Shown here piece by piece: positions 47,978 through 58,795 of a stretch of 64,000 nucleotides of DNA. A program made the position numbers and the translations under genes. The notes beneath the pieces are model-generated. The model saw only the letters and a program-made list of their open reading frames with translations, was not told the origin of the DNA and did not search any database. Each line of letters opens with the position of its first letter. Position 1 is the stretch's first letter. The stretch is taken from positions 24,927-88,926 of the forward strand of contig DAOUDK010000065.1 in the NCBI GenBank assembly GCA_034431315.1. Direction: 5' to 3'. Source of the DNA: JAUWOY01 sp034431315. Lineage in GTDB: Bacteria > Chloroflexota > Anaerolineae > VGOG01.

Positions 47978-48775
47978 TCAGGGCGGCGTGCGCATCCGGG
48001 CAATGAGGCGCACGATTTCAGCGAAGGTCGCCGCGTTCCGGCCGCGTCGTGTCGCGCCCAGGCCGTCCACGTCGGGACAGGCCAGCAGGTCGGCGGCGTA
48101 TTCCAGCGCGACGCTCCCCCCGTAGATTATGCGCACGCTTTCGGCCACCGCGTCGCCCCAGCGTCCGCGCAACCAGCCACGGATGAATCCGCAGCCGGCG
48201 GCCACGTGCTCTGGTGAGGCCGGCGCAGCCACGCCGATGGCGCCTTCTGGTTCATAGACGAAGGCCATCCTCTCGACCTGCTTCGCCCGGCAGCCCGCCA
48301 GCACGCGCTCCAGTTGCCGCTCCAGCACGTCTGCCATTGGCGACTCGTCGTCGCACGCCTCCCCGATCAGCAAAATGGGCGCCAGGCCCGCGTCGAGCGC
48401 CAGGTGCACCTTGCGGTTGACGACTGCATCGTCGTCGCCCTGGTGGCGGCGGACCTCCCAGTGCCCCAGCATCACCCAACGGCAGCCGACGTCGGCCAAC
48501 AGCGCGGCCGAGATCTCGCCGGTGCGCGCCAGGTCAACGGTCGGCGCGATGTTCTGCCCGCCCAATTGGATGCGACTGTGTCCTGATCCCGTCGAAGGGC
48601 TGCCGCGCAGCGCCTGCGCCACCGGCCACAGCGCGGTAAACGGCGGACAGATCACCACGTCCACCTCGTCGAGCAGGTCGCCTGCTATCGCCTCAAAGTC
48701 ACGGACAAAGGCCAGGCTTTCGGCGACTGTCATCGCCATCTTCCAGTTTGAAAGCGCCAGGGGTTTACGAGTCAC
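47978..48775 (-). CDS. Triose-phosphate isomerase-like protein
   Basis: 265 residues of the TIM family. Catalytic Asn/Lys in SNWKM, His in LGHWEVRRH and Glu in VYEPEGAIG are kept, as is the phosphate loop IIYGGSV. The GHSERR motif is altered to GHWEVRR, which is common in paralogues acting on other phospho-sugars (for example erythrulose phosphates), so the true substrate may not be dihydroxyacetone phosphate. Residues 58-65 (SPSTGSGH) come from a dispersed repeat in the DNA (48578-48600). It shares its strand with gnd further right. Confidence 0.8.
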   Translation of the reverse strand: MTRKPLALSNWKMAMTVAESLAFVRDFEAIAGDLLDEVDVVICPPFTALWPVAQALRGSPSTGSGHSRIQLGGQNIAPTVDLARTGEISAALLADVGCRWVMLGHWEVRRHQGDDDAVVNRKVHLALDAGLAPILLIGEACDDESPMADVLERQLERVLAGCRAKQVERMAFVYEPEGAIGVAAPASPEHVAAGCGFIRGWLRGRWGDAVAESVRIIYGGSVALEYAADLLACPDVDGLGATRRGRNAATFAEIVRLIARMRTPP

Positions 48776-48788
48776 CTGATAACATTCC

Positions 48789-49763
48789 TCAAAATGGAAT
48801 GTCAGGAGCAGCGAAGGCCCCGTGGGCCACGGCCTCCAGCCAGCCCTGCAGCCAGAGCCGGGCGCCGGGTGGGATCAGTCGGGCCAGAGCGAAGATAAAG
48901 TCCCGATGATGGCGGAAGCGGGTTAGCTCAGCTTCGTCGTCAGGATCAATCTCGGTCTCAAGGGCGTAACAGATCACCGCTGCGTTCTGCTCCGGCTCGC
49001 TCATCCAGTCCAGGGCCACGTTCTGATAGGGCCAGGCTTCGATCTGGAGCAGCAGCGCCTGGACGTCCACGCCCTGTTGATGCAGCCCGGCCACCAGGGA
49101 GGTGGCCTCAGGCCGGGTCAGTCGGCGATAGCCAGAGCCAAAGCGGTCGCCAGGCTGCGGCACGTCGCAGCATCCGGCCAGCTTCTGGGCCACCTTGTGC
49201 AATTCGGGATCGAGCCACGGCCGCTGCAGCACCTCCAGGAAGGTCTCGGGGTCTACTTGTTTACTTCCGACGGGGGGCGGGGTGTAGGGCGGGGCCGGCC
49301 CGGTCTCACGCTGCTGTTCCTGTTCAGCCTGCCAGGCCTCGAATTCCGCCTCTTCCTCGGCCCAGCGGGCATCCCACCCTTCGGGATCGTAGTGGGCGAT
49401 AAGGGGATAGCCGCCATCATCGTGGTACCATTGCCAGCCGTGCTCATGCCCCTCAAGCTCCGCAGCTTCGACCTCCGCTTTCGTCTGCTGGCAGATGGGG
49501 CAATCGTCGAAGAAAAATTCATCCAGGCGGTCTGTGGGGATGGGATTGGGCTTGTCCATCTGCTCAGCCCAGATGAGGTCGCGCGGTGCGCAGCCATGCA
49601 ACTCATCCTGCGGCGTGAAGAACCAGCTCCGGATCAACTCGTCCAGCCGGGCCGTCTCCACCTCGACAGTGGAGTCCTCTCCGGCCTCGGCCAGCAGCCC
49701 AGCAGCTTGGTCGCGCAGCCAGAGCACCAGGTCGCCATAAAGAGCACATTCTTGAACAGACAT
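48789..49763 (-). CDS. Hypothetical protein with CPIC motif
   Basis: 324-residue acidic protein. No recognised family. An N-terminal helical part leads to DLIWAEQMDKPNPIP and DDCPICQQTKAEVEAAELEG (Cys pair at about 93-96). A His/Trp/Asp-rich stretch follows (HEHGWQWYHDDGGYPLIAHY), then a Glu/Gln-rich linker and a helical C-terminal domain (about 165-324). It is cytosolic with no signal peptide. Placed 13 bp upstream of the TIM-like gene on the same strand. Confidence 0.6.
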   Translation of the reverse strand: MSVQECALYGDLVLWLRDQAAGLLAEAGEDSTVEVETARLDELIRSWFFTPQDELHGCAPRDLIWAEQMDKPNPIPTDRLDEFFFDDCPICQQTKAEVEAAELEGHEHGWQWYHDDGGYPLIAHYDPEGWDARWAEEEAEFEAWQAEQEQQRETGPAPPYTPPPVGSKQVDPETFLEVLQRPWLDPELHKVAQKLAGCCDVPQPGDRFGSGYRRLTRPEATSLVAGLHQQGVDVQALLLQIEAWPYQNVALDWMSEPEQNAAVICYALETEIDPDDEAELTRFRHHRDFIFALARLIPPGARLWLQGWLEAVAHGAFAAPDIPF

Positions 49764-49815
49764 AGTTTACCTCCATGTGTCTCGGTATTCACATGTCCTC
49801 GTTGGCCTACTTTGC

Positions 49816-50070
49816 TCAAGCCGCCTGGGCCTCAGTGTAGGTATAGACAGGCACGCGGATGGTTCGCCTGGGCTTGATCTTGCTGAGAACAGCCCTCTCC
49901 ATCGTCTTCACCGTCTCTGCGGTAAAGTATGCCTCGCCACACTGTACGCACACTCCCGCCGGCACGTCTTCGAAGACAAATAGCCGACCGTTCCAATGGT
50001 ATGTGTGCCGAATGTGTTTCGGAACAACCTCACCGCCGCAAAGCGAACAGGGAGCATATACGTGAGTCAT
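49816..50070 (-). CDS. YgiT-type zinc-finger protein (antitoxin-like)
   Basis: 84 residues. Two Cys pairs, CSLCGG and CVQCGE, form the YgiT/MqsA N-terminal zinc finger; the rest (YFTAETVKTMERAVL) is helical. It lacks the HTH half of MqsA, as is usual for the short YgiT proteins paired with DUF4258. It overlaps the upstream DUF4258 gene by 4 bp, and together they form a toxin-antitoxin-like pair. Confidence 0.82.
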   Translation of the reverse strand: MTHVYAPCSLCGGEVVPKHIRHTYHWNGRLFVFEDVPAGVCVQCGEAYFTAETVKTMERAVLSKIKPRRTIRVPVYTYTEAQAA

Positions 50071-50390
50071 TTCTTTCCTCCTCTAGTCCATGGATCAATC
50101 CACTTGGGCGGCCTAGGGACGTAGACGGTTATCAGCCGCACCCAGCCAGTGGGCAACAACCCCCAAACTGTGTGGATAGCCTGACCTGCCCGGTTGAAGC
50201 CCAGAACAAGGGAACTGTGACCTCGTGGGTCGTCGAGGTAATCTTCCAACAGCTCACCACTGAGCAGCACACTTTCTTCGATGTCTGACACCAACAGACT
50301 GTCGTTCTCGCGTTCGTACTCAGCGTGCAACGAGATTTCGTAAAGGTTGCGTTGGATTCTCTCTTGGATGTACCGGACAATGGCTATCAC
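50067..50390 (-). CDS. DUF4258 protein (putative toxin)
   Basis: 107 residues. EISLHAEYERENDSLLVSDI and VLGFNRAGQAIHTVWGL fit DUF4258 (small RelE-like proteins). A C-terminal RLITVYVPRPPKWIDPWT is typical. ATGA overlap with the YgiT gene supports co-translation. Toxin function is inferred from the pairing. Confidence 0.8.
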   Translation of the reverse strand: MIAIVRYIQERIQRNLYEISLHAEYERENDSLLVSDIEESVLLSGELLEDYLDDPRGHSSLVLGFNRAGQAIHTVWGLLPTGWVRLITVYVPRPPKWIDPWTRGGKK

Positions 50391-50454
50391 TGCGACACTC
50401 CTCCAGCAGAACAGATCTCCTGTTCACCCAGATGCTGGCTTCGACGCGGAGAGT

Positions 50455-51078
50455 TCACAGTACCCAGCAGATGTAGCGGTCGTTGTCCCGCCACCAGCGC
50501 ACCTCGCCATACAGACGACGGGCATCGGGCGAAAGAGGGCTCAGGGCAGCCATCTGCTCAAGAGTCTCCGCAGCCTCAGCGAAGTAGCCGTGCTGGGCGT
50601 AGATTTTCCCCAGCCACCACAGGACGGCTGCCTTGTCGTCGGCCGCGGCCAGAGCTTGGTCGAAGGCCACTCGCGCCTCGGCATACGCCCCCTCCTCGCC
50701 CATCAGGTAGTCGGTGATCAGGCGAAGCCGGCCCGCTTCCAGCGTTTCAGCCACCTCAGCCGGTGGCTGGTCCCAATCGAACTCCAGCCACCCCTCCCAG
50801 GGGCTCAGGCAGGCGTAGCTGAAGCCCAGTTGATGGCGGCGCTGGTGGGGTCGGTCATCTTCGGGATCGAACATGCGGAACATCTGCCGCTCCATGTCTC
50901 GCAGCAGGTCTTTTCGCAGGTAGACCAGGCGCAGCTTGTTCTCGGCGTTGCGGTTGTCGGGATCGAGAGCCAATACCTGGTAGCACAACTCGGCCACCTC
51001 GTCCCATTCCTCGCGGTCCATGTACTCTTCGGCCTGACGGATCAGTTGCCTCACTTGCTCATCTGTCATCGGCATCAT
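50455..51078 (-). CDS. TPR-repeat protein
   Basis: 207 residues. Helical pairs in the N-terminal part (QAEEYMDREEWDEVAELCYQVLALDP) and C-terminal part (AYAEARVAFDQALAAADDKA then KIYAQHGYFAEAAETLEQMA) fit tetratricopeptide repeats. A central, Trp-rich stretch (YACLSPWEGWLEFDWDQPPA) is not repeat-like. The start is one of three close ATGs at 51078-51069, with GGAGG just before. Likely a scaffold protein; partner unknown. Confidence 0.7.
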   Translation of the reverse strand: MMPMTDEQVRQLIRQAEEYMDREEWDEVAELCYQVLALDPDNRNAENKLRLVYLRKDLLRDMERQMFRMFDPEDDRPHQRRHQLGFSYACLSPWEGWLEFDWDQPPAEVAETLEAGRLRLITDYLMGEEGAYAEARVAFDQALAAADDKAAVLWWLGKIYAQHGYFAEAAETLEQMAALSPLSPDARRLYGEVRWWRDNDRYICWVL

Positions 51079-51252
51079 GCCCCCTCCCGCTTTCTGATGG
51101 GACGCCGTTGGCACCAACCCTATTTTACCACACTCCTGGACAAATGACAACGGGCTGGCTGCCAGATCGTATTCCTGAACAAACCAGCCCGCATCCATCC
51201 TTATTCTAGAGCCGTTCAGCTTTCAGGTTCTCTAGACCACCCATACCATCGG

Positions 51253-51678
51253 TCATCCGGTTGTCTCCAGTGCCTTGAGAAACTCGGCTGGACCGACGAT
51301 GGGGATACCTTCAAAGGGATGCAAGACCAATAGATCGTCATCACCAGTGACGATGTAGTCAGCTTCTCCCGCCACCGCCACTTCCAACACGATGTTATCT
51401 TTCGGGTCACGGCAGGCTGTGATACGACGCTGCGGCATGACCGGCTCTCCGCGCAACAGGATGAGCGCCAGCACAGTCTCCACGTCGTCGTCGGTCAGAT
51501 GGTACTTGTCACGGATGCGCGGCAGGGCCAGTTTGGCTATCAATTCATCCAACAGCGGCTCATCATAAAGGAGTGTGTAGTCGCCGTCCCGCAACCGGGT
51601 GAGCACTGGCCCGACGGTGCCCTGAGGCTTAATCAGCGCCCTAATCAAAATGTTGGTGTCTATAATGGCACGGGTCAC
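51253..51678 (-). CDS. PIN-domain toxin
   Basis: 141-residue VapC-like putative RNase. Acidic residues IIDTNIL (residue 7), DELIAKL (about 44), CRDPKDNIVLE (about 89-95) and TGDDDLLVL (about 110-113) form the PIN active site. It belongs to the subgroup annotated as putative toxin-antitoxin PIN proteins. The start overlaps the Phd-type antitoxin stop (ATGA). Confidence 0.9.
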   Translation of the reverse strand: MTRAIIDTNILIRALIKPQGTVGPVLTRLRDGDYTLLYDEPLLDELIAKLALPRIRDKYHLTDDDVETVLALILLRGEPVMPQRRITACRDPKDNIVLEVAVAGEADYIVTGDDDLLVLHPFEGIPIVGPAEFLKALETTG

Positions 51679-51962
51679 AGAACCGCTCCCAGATCAGCAT
51701 CAGCGGCACGCAGGTCAGCTTCGACCTCGGCCTCGCTGTAGGCAGCATTGAGCTGAACCATCCTCGCCAGTAAACGGTCGAAGCGGGCGAGCACCTGCCT
51801 TTCCTGCAACTGCTGCAATTGAAGGAAATCCTCGTAAGGGATCATCGCCGCTTCGGGGCGGCTGCCGCGCGTGAGGATGTACGACTGCCCCCTGTGTGCC
51901 ACCTCGTCGAAGATGGGACGGAACCTGCGCTGCAGATCTGTCACACCGATCACTCTGTTCAT
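51675..51962 (-). CDS. Phd/YefM-type antitoxin
   Basis: 95 residues. GVTDLQRRFRPIFDEVAHRG, SYILTRGSRPEAAMIPYEDF matches the Phd/YefM DNA-binding fold; the C-terminal helix (about 55-95) should bind the PIN toxin. It is the first gene of the pair, controlled by the promoter and double palindrome at 51982-52036. Confidence 0.9.
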   Translation of the reverse strand: MNRVIGVTDLQRRFRPIFDEVAHRGQSYILTRGSRPEAAMIPYEDFLQLQQLQERQVLARFDRLLARMVQLNAAYSEAEVEADLRAADADLGAVL

Positions 51963-51981
51963 GCCACACCTCGCTAACTTT

Positions 51982-52036
51982 GTATTGGAATACGTATCTT
52001 GATACATATTATACAAGGTTCTGCGCAAGCCGTCAA
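51982..52036 (-). promoter_or_regulatory. Promoter and twin-palindrome operator of the Phd-PIN module
   Basis: Minus strand TTGACG (52031-52036), 17-base spacer, TATAAT (52008-52013). Two adjoining palindromes, GTATTGGAATAC (51982-51993) and GTATCTTGATAC (51994-52005), cover the start site and are the likely autorepressor sites. Confidence 0.75.
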
Positions 52037-52085
52037 GCAAGGGTACATGGGGGCTTGCGCAGTAAATACCCCTAAACCGGGGCGT

Positions 52086-52388
52086 TCAGCCTCGTCTGTA
52101 TCGCTCTGAGTAGACCTGTCGCTTGATGACCTCGATCTCGGCCTGGACGCCTCCTTCAGTGAGACCCTCCTCTTCGGCTTCCAATCCAGCCTGGCGGCTC
52201 AGTTCGTAAAAGCGATACCACGCCGCCTGCCGCTGCATTTGCTCATACTCTGGCACCGAAAGGATCACCACGGTGGGTATGCTGTCCCGTTCCACAATGA
52301 AAGGCACTCTCGTCCTGACGACCTCCCGCATGAGTCGCCCAAAATGGGTACGAGCCCAGGTGGCTGCAACCGTCTGCACTTCGCTCAT
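52086..52388 (-). CDS. Solitary Phd/YefM-type antitoxin
   Basis: 100 residues. VAATWARTHFGRLMREVVRT then VPFIVERDSIPTVVILSVPE is a Phd-like fold. No toxin gene follows: the next 45 bp are spacer and then the neighbouring module's promoter. Its promoter and a palindrome are at 52407-52459. An orphan antitoxin or a transcription regulator. Confidence 0.8.
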   Translation of the reverse strand: MSEVQTVAATWARTHFGRLMREVVRTRVPFIVERDSIPTVVILSVPEYEQMQRQAAWYRFYELSRQAGLEAEEEGLTEGGVQAEIEVIKRQVYSERYRRG

Positions 52389-52406
52389 CTCTGCCTCCTC
52401 AAGTTA

Positions 52407-52455
52407 ATCAACGTTGATGGCTGCTGAACATTATACCACATGCCCCTTCGTCCTG

Positions 52456-52459
<4 letters not shown>
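52407..52459 (-). promoter_or_regulatory. Promoter and operator of the solitary antitoxin
   Basis: Minus strand TTGACA (52454-52459), 18-base spacer, TATAAT (52430-52435), and palindrome ATCAACGTTGAT (52407-52418) in the leader. The -35 box overlaps the last codons of gnd. Confidence 0.75.
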
Positions 52460-55219
<2,760 letters not shown>

Positions 55220-55240
55220 GCTTTCGCCAGCCTCCTCAGC

Positions 55241-55750
55241 CTACTCGTGTGTCAACTCTGCGACAACCTGCAACAGACGCTCAGTCTCTCGCTCTAACTC
55301 GCGCACGTACTCCCGTAGCCGGGCATTCGCTTGCTGATTGTGTTCCAGAGTTTGACGCAAGCGTTGCTCCTCGGCTCGCCGGAGCCGGAGTTGGATCAGT
55401 TGTGCGCGGTTCAGTCGCAGGCGCTGGATGTGAAACCAACCGCGTTTCGTCAAACCAATCAGCCGGCCACCGGGAAGTGGCCCGATATGTGCAGATAGGT
55501 CATCCTGTTGCGGACGGAGCAGCTTCAGGTCTGGGCTCGCCTCAGGCACAGGCCAATAATCTCCCTTGAAGCGGTTACAGGTCGGGCAGGCATAGACCAG
55601 GTTATCCAGGATGTCTTTACCGCCGTGCAAGCGCGGGCGAAAATGGTCAATCTCCAATCGACCGCCAGACTCGGTTTCTGTAACCCCACAATATCCGCAG
55701 TGGAAGTCATACAATGCACGAATGCTTTCACGCAACGTTTGGGCAATCAT
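55241..55750 (-). CDS. HNH endonuclease
   Basis: 169 residues. HNH domain: CGYCGVTETESGGRLEIDHF, RPRLHGGKDILDNLVYACPT, C.NRFKG; the His of IDHF, the Asn of DNL and the two CxxC pairs fit. A long helical C-terminal half (residues 95-169) is rich in Arg, Glu and Gln and likely coiled coil. It overlaps the coiled-coil gene upstream by 4 bp (ATGA). Confidence 0.88.
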   Translation of the reverse strand: MIAQTLRESIRALYDFHCGYCGVTETESGGRLEIDHFRPRLHGGKDILDNLVYACPTCNRFKGDYWPVPEASPDLKLLRPQQDDLSAHIGPLPGGRLIGLTKRGWFHIQRLRLNRAQLIQLRLRRAEEQRLRQTLEHNQQANARLREYVRELERETERLLQVVAELTHE

Positions 55751-56106
55751 TGCATCGCCACCGACAGCGCTTCGCCTGTAACGTGCCGATAGGTTTCCCG
55801 AATGGCCTGGTGACGACGTTGCAGATCGCGCAGCAATCGCCGTGTATCGCCCAGCAACTGCTCTTGCTGGGCAGCCAGGATCACCAGTTGCTCATTGGCG
55901 GACTCGCTCTCTTGCACCTGTTGGCGTAACGCAGCCTGCTCAGCCCGCATCTGAGCCAACGCGGGGGCCAACCGCTCCCGTTCTTCCGCTTCAAGGGACT
56001 CGATCAATCCGGTCAACTCCACTTTACCCGCTTCGTCCAGCGTGCCTGTCAACTCAGCGGCGCGCAGTGCATCCAACCGGGCCTGCTTTTCATCACTCCA
56101 TTCCAT
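55747..56106 (-). CDS. Coiled-coil partner of the HNH nuclease
   Basis: 119 residues from the ATG at 56106 (MEWSDEKQARLDALRAAELT), almost wholly helical with heptads (LAPALAQMRAEQAALRQQVQ and on). The N-terminal part (TGTLDEAGKVELTGLIESLE) resembles small helical proteins often encoded just before HNH genes. It probably binds the coiled-coil tail of the nuclease. The promoter at 56154-56183 serves both. Confidence 0.65.
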   Translation of the reverse strand: MEWSDEKQARLDALRAAELTGTLDEAGKVELTGLIESLEAEERERLAPALAQMRAEQAALRQQVQESESANEQLVILAAQQEQLLGDTRRLLRDLQRRHQAIRETYRHVTGEALSVAMQ

Positions 56107-56153
56107 TTCACCTATCCTCCTTGCTATTCTATAGAGTCTCCGCCTCATTTGTG

Positions 56154-56183
56154 ATTGTAACACACCCATGCATAAACTGTCAA
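56154..56183 (-). promoter_or_regulatory. Promoter of the HNH module
   Basis: Minus strand TTGACA (56178-56183), 18-base spacer, TACAAT (56154-56159). Confidence 0.8.
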
Positions 56184-56197
56184 GCCAGGTTGATGTG

Positions 56198-57094
56198 TCA
56201 CCGCTTCCACGGCGGCACTTCGGGCATGAATCGCTCGAACTCGGCGATCAACTCGGCCTCGTAGTCGCCGGCGTACTCCTCGGCCAGGAATCTGTGCAGC
56301 CCTTCCTGGTAGAATCGCTGCCACGACTCTTCCTCGTGACCAGGATTGATGGGGAAGAAGAAGGCATCGTTGGCCCGTCCTGCCCTCAGGTCGCCTGGCG
56401 CGTCGCCGATCATTAGCATGTGGTCGGGCGCATAATGGCCCCTGGTGGCCAGGGCGATGTGCTCGCTCTTCTTGCCCCTCTCCTGCCCGGCGATGACGCG
56501 CACGTAGCGGTCAATCCCATGCTCCTTCCACTCGCGCTCCAGCGCCTCATTCGGCGTCTGGGAAACGACGATCATGTCGGCCTTGTCGAAGAGGTACTCC
56601 AGGCTCTCGCGCACGTAGGGAAAGGGCAGGATGCCGTGCACCATGTCGGCGATGGTGGCGTTGACCGCCAGGCTCCAGGCCAGAGCACGGTCCAGCTCGG
56701 GATCCGGATGCGCGGCCATGTAGGCCCGTAGCCCATCGTTGCTCTTGGGAAAATCGGACTCGATGAACTCGCGGATGCGGGGCGCCTCTGGAATGTCAAC
56801 GTTTCGGGCGATGACCTCAGGCCGCTCGCGCAGCAGATCCAAGACCATCACCAGCGCGGGCCAGCGGTTGATGCCCCGCCACCTGGAGTACAGGTTGACG
56901 AACTCCGCCGCCTCGCGAGCGTACTTGGAAACGGGCTGCAGCCCCCAGTGTTTGATGATGTTGGGGCAGAAACATTCCTTGTGCTTGATCTCCATTGTGT
57001 CGAAAGTGCAGCCGTCCGAATCAATGCCGACGAAGAAATCGAACTGGGGCTGCATTTCCAACAATGGTCGTGCTGCTTCGTGTACTTCTGACAT
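56198..57094 (-). CDS. HAD-superfamily hydrolase, sugar-phosphatase-like
   Basis: 298 residues from the ATG at 57094, with GGAGGT six bases upstream. Motif I FVGIDSDGCTFDTM (nucleophile Asp near 25), motif II VVSQTPNEALE, motif III near GQERGKKSEHIALA and motif IV LMIGDAPGDLRAGRAND. The large helical cap (about 40-170) is unlike the HAD at 26.6 kb. Substrate unknown; its place beside the uronate cluster suggests a phospho-sugar. No membrane segments. Confidence 0.85.
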   Translation of the reverse strand: MSEVHEAARPLLEMQPQFDFFVGIDSDGCTFDTMEIKHKECFCPNIIKHWGLQPVSKYAREAAEFVNLYSRWRGINRWPALVMVLDLLRERPEVIARNVDIPEAPRIREFIESDFPKSNDGLRAYMAAHPDPELDRALAWSLAVNATIADMVHGILPFPYVRESLEYLFDKADMIVVSQTPNEALEREWKEHGIDRYVRVIAGQERGKKSEHIALATRGHYAPDHMLMIGDAPGDLRAGRANDAFFFPINPGHEEESWQRFYQEGLHRFLAEEYAGDYEAELIAEFERFMPEVPPWKR

Positions 57095-57120
57095 TGGTTT
57101 ACCTCCAGTTGTTGATTCTC

Positions 57121-57182
57121 GTTGCAAAACGTGTTGCGTATTGCGTACTGCGTGAACGGAATACGAAATACGCAATACGGCC
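57121..57182. repeat. Heptamer-periodic inverted spacer
   Basis: Units GCGTATT, GCGTACT, GCGTGAA on the left and AATACGA, AATACGC, AATACGG on the right; the two halves are inverted relative to each other and can form a hairpin. Confidence 0.75.
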
Positions 57183-57205
57183 TGACATGCAGCATCAAGG
57201 GAAGG

Positions 57206-57934
57206 TCACCCTTGCACCACTTCCCAACACACCCGCACACAAATGCCACACACCTCGTCCTCCAGACCCAGCGCGCCCAGGCGACGGCGGCATCTCTCCC
57301 GGTAGCCCTCCTCCGGGCGCAGGATGGGGCACACCTCCAGACAGGCGTGGCAGTCGCCACAACCGGGCAGGTCCTTGTTGGCCGGGGAGAGCTGCTGGGG
57401 GACGAACACCGTGGCGAAGCGCAGCGCGGGGCCGGCCTCGGGCGTGATCACCAAGCCACTCCTCCCTCGCCAGCCCACCCCCGCCGCCTCAGCGAAGGCG
57501 CGGTGGGAGACGCAGTGGGCAAAGTAGTCGTTGACGTGCTTCACCTGCTCCACCCAGCCCTCGACCGTAGCCATCTCGGCCACGCCGCCGAACCGCCCGA
57601 CCAAGTGGCTAGTTATGTCGTTGAGCAGCCGGTTCAGCTCCGTGTAAGCGCGGGCGTACTGGTTCCAACGACCGTCCTCAGGCGGCTTGCTCACCCAGCC
57701 AGCGGGAATGGCCAGTATCTCCGCTTCGTGATACAGCAGGCCGATGGAGACAGCGGTGATGTCCGACCACGCTCCCAGCCCGTCCAGCTTACCCCGAAGA
57801 TGCGCCGACTGCTCCGGCAACAGTCTCACCCCTTCGACAGAGGTGAAGCCGATCACCCCTCGCCTGCCGGCTCGCTCGCACAGCCGCCGGAACTCCCCCT
57901 CGATCTCCTTCTTGCTGATTTGCGATTTGCTCAT
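57206..57934 (-). CDS. 4Fe-4S protein resembling epoxyqueuosine reductase
   Basis: 242 residues. The C-terminal double-cluster ferredoxin reads CGDCHACLEVCPILRP and CGICVRVCWEVV. The N-terminal two thirds (about 1-175) show FASVFVPQQLSP-like ATVFVPQQLSP and AAGVGWRGRSGLVITPEAGP, the cobalamin-reductive-type segment shared by QueG and reductive dehalogenase relatives. Full QueG is about 350 residues and has HEAT repeats, missing here, so it is not a standard QueG. The ATG at 57934 is chosen; the stop is 4 bp after the start-side neighbour SDR gene ends. Cytosolic. Confidence 0.7.
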   Translation of the reverse strand: MSKSQISKKEIEGEFRRLCERAGRRGVIGFTSVEGVRLLPEQSAHLRGKLDGLGAWSDITAVSIGLLYHEAEILAIPAGWVSKPPEDGRWNQYARAYTELNRLLNDITSHLVGRFGGVAEMATVEGWVEQVKHVNDYFAHCVSHRAFAEAAGVGWRGRSGLVITPEAGPALRFATVFVPQQLSPANKDLPGCGDCHACLEVCPILRPEEGYRERCRRRLGALGLEDEVCGICVRVCWEVVQG

Positions 57935-57938
57935 TTGT

Positions 57939-58772
57939 TCACACTCCGCTGAAGGCACTGAACCCGCCATCCACTGGCACCACCACCCCGTGGACAAAGG
58001 CCGCGCCCGGCGAGAGCAGCCACAGCACCGTGCCCATCAGATCATCCGGGTGGCCGAAGCGGGCCATCGGCGTGTGGTCAATGATCGTCCGGCCGCGCGG
58101 AGTCAACTCACCCGTTCCCTCGTCGGTGAGCAGAAAGCGGTTCTGCTCAGTGAGGAAAAAGCCGGGGGCGATGGCGTTGACCCGGATGTCGGGCGAGTAC
58201 TCCTGCGACAGGTGCACAGCCAGCCATTGAGTGAAGTTGCTCACGGCGGCTTTGGCAGCGGAATAGGCCGGGATGCGGGTCAGTGGGCGGAAGGCGTTCA
58301 TCGAAGAGATGTTGAGGATGATCCCCTCCCTTTGGTCAGCCATGAGCTTGCCAAAAACCTGGCTGGGCAACAGCGTGCCGATGAAGTTGAGATTGAACAC
58401 CCACTGCACCGCGTCGGCGGGCAGGTCGAAGAAGGACAGATCGGGCGAGGTGGTGGCCTGTTTCTTGTTGCCCCCCGCGCCGTTGATCAGGATGTCCACT
58501 CGACCGAATCGCGTCAGCACAGCGTCACGAGCAACCTCCAGACTGGCCTTGTCGAGCACGTCGCATCGCACGGCGACGGCCTCACCGCCGGCGGCCACGA
58601 TGTCATCGGCCACTTTCTGCGCCGCCTCTTCAAACAGGTCCAACACGGCCACCTTGACCCCAACGCGGCCCAGCGCACGGCCCATCGCCCCGCACAGCAC
58701 TCCACCGCCGCCGGTGACGACAGCCACCTTCCCTGATAATCCAAAAAGGCTCTCCAGATACTTCTCATTCAT
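57939..58772 (-). CDS. SDR oxidoreductase, mannonate/fructuronate-type
   Basis: 277 residues, short-chain dehydrogenase/reductase. Cofactor motif TGGGGVLCGAMG, INGAGGNKK, catalytic Ser in NISSMNA and YSAAK (Tyr, Lys). The fold and length match D-mannonate oxidoreductase-type SDRs that reduce fructuronate. With UxaC and UxaE in the same run this gives glucuronate and galacturonate to mannonate. The C-terminal HGVVVPVDGGFSAFSGV is typical of the group. It follows the GHMP kinase gene by 23 bp. Confidence 0.8.
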   Translation of the reverse strand: MNEKYLESLFGLSGKVAVVTGGGGVLCGAMGRALGRVGVKVAVLDLFEEAAQKVADDIVAAGGEAVAVRCDVLDKASLEVARDAVLTRFGRVDILINGAGGNKKQATTSPDLSFFDLPADAVQWVFNLNFIGTLLPSQVFGKLMADQREGIILNISSMNAFRPLTRIPAYSAAKAAVSNFTQWLAVHLSQEYSPDIRVNAIAPGFFLTEQNRFLLTDEGTGELTPRGRTIIDHTPMARFGHPDDLMGTVLWLLSPGAAFVHGVVVPVDGGFSAFSGV

Positions 58773-58795
58773 CTCGCCTCTCTCCTCTCGCCAAT

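Noticed and set aside
57206..57934. Annotation as QueG
   Set aside because: The protein is about 110 residues too short and lacks the HEAT-repeat end; only the ferredoxin and part of the core resemble it.
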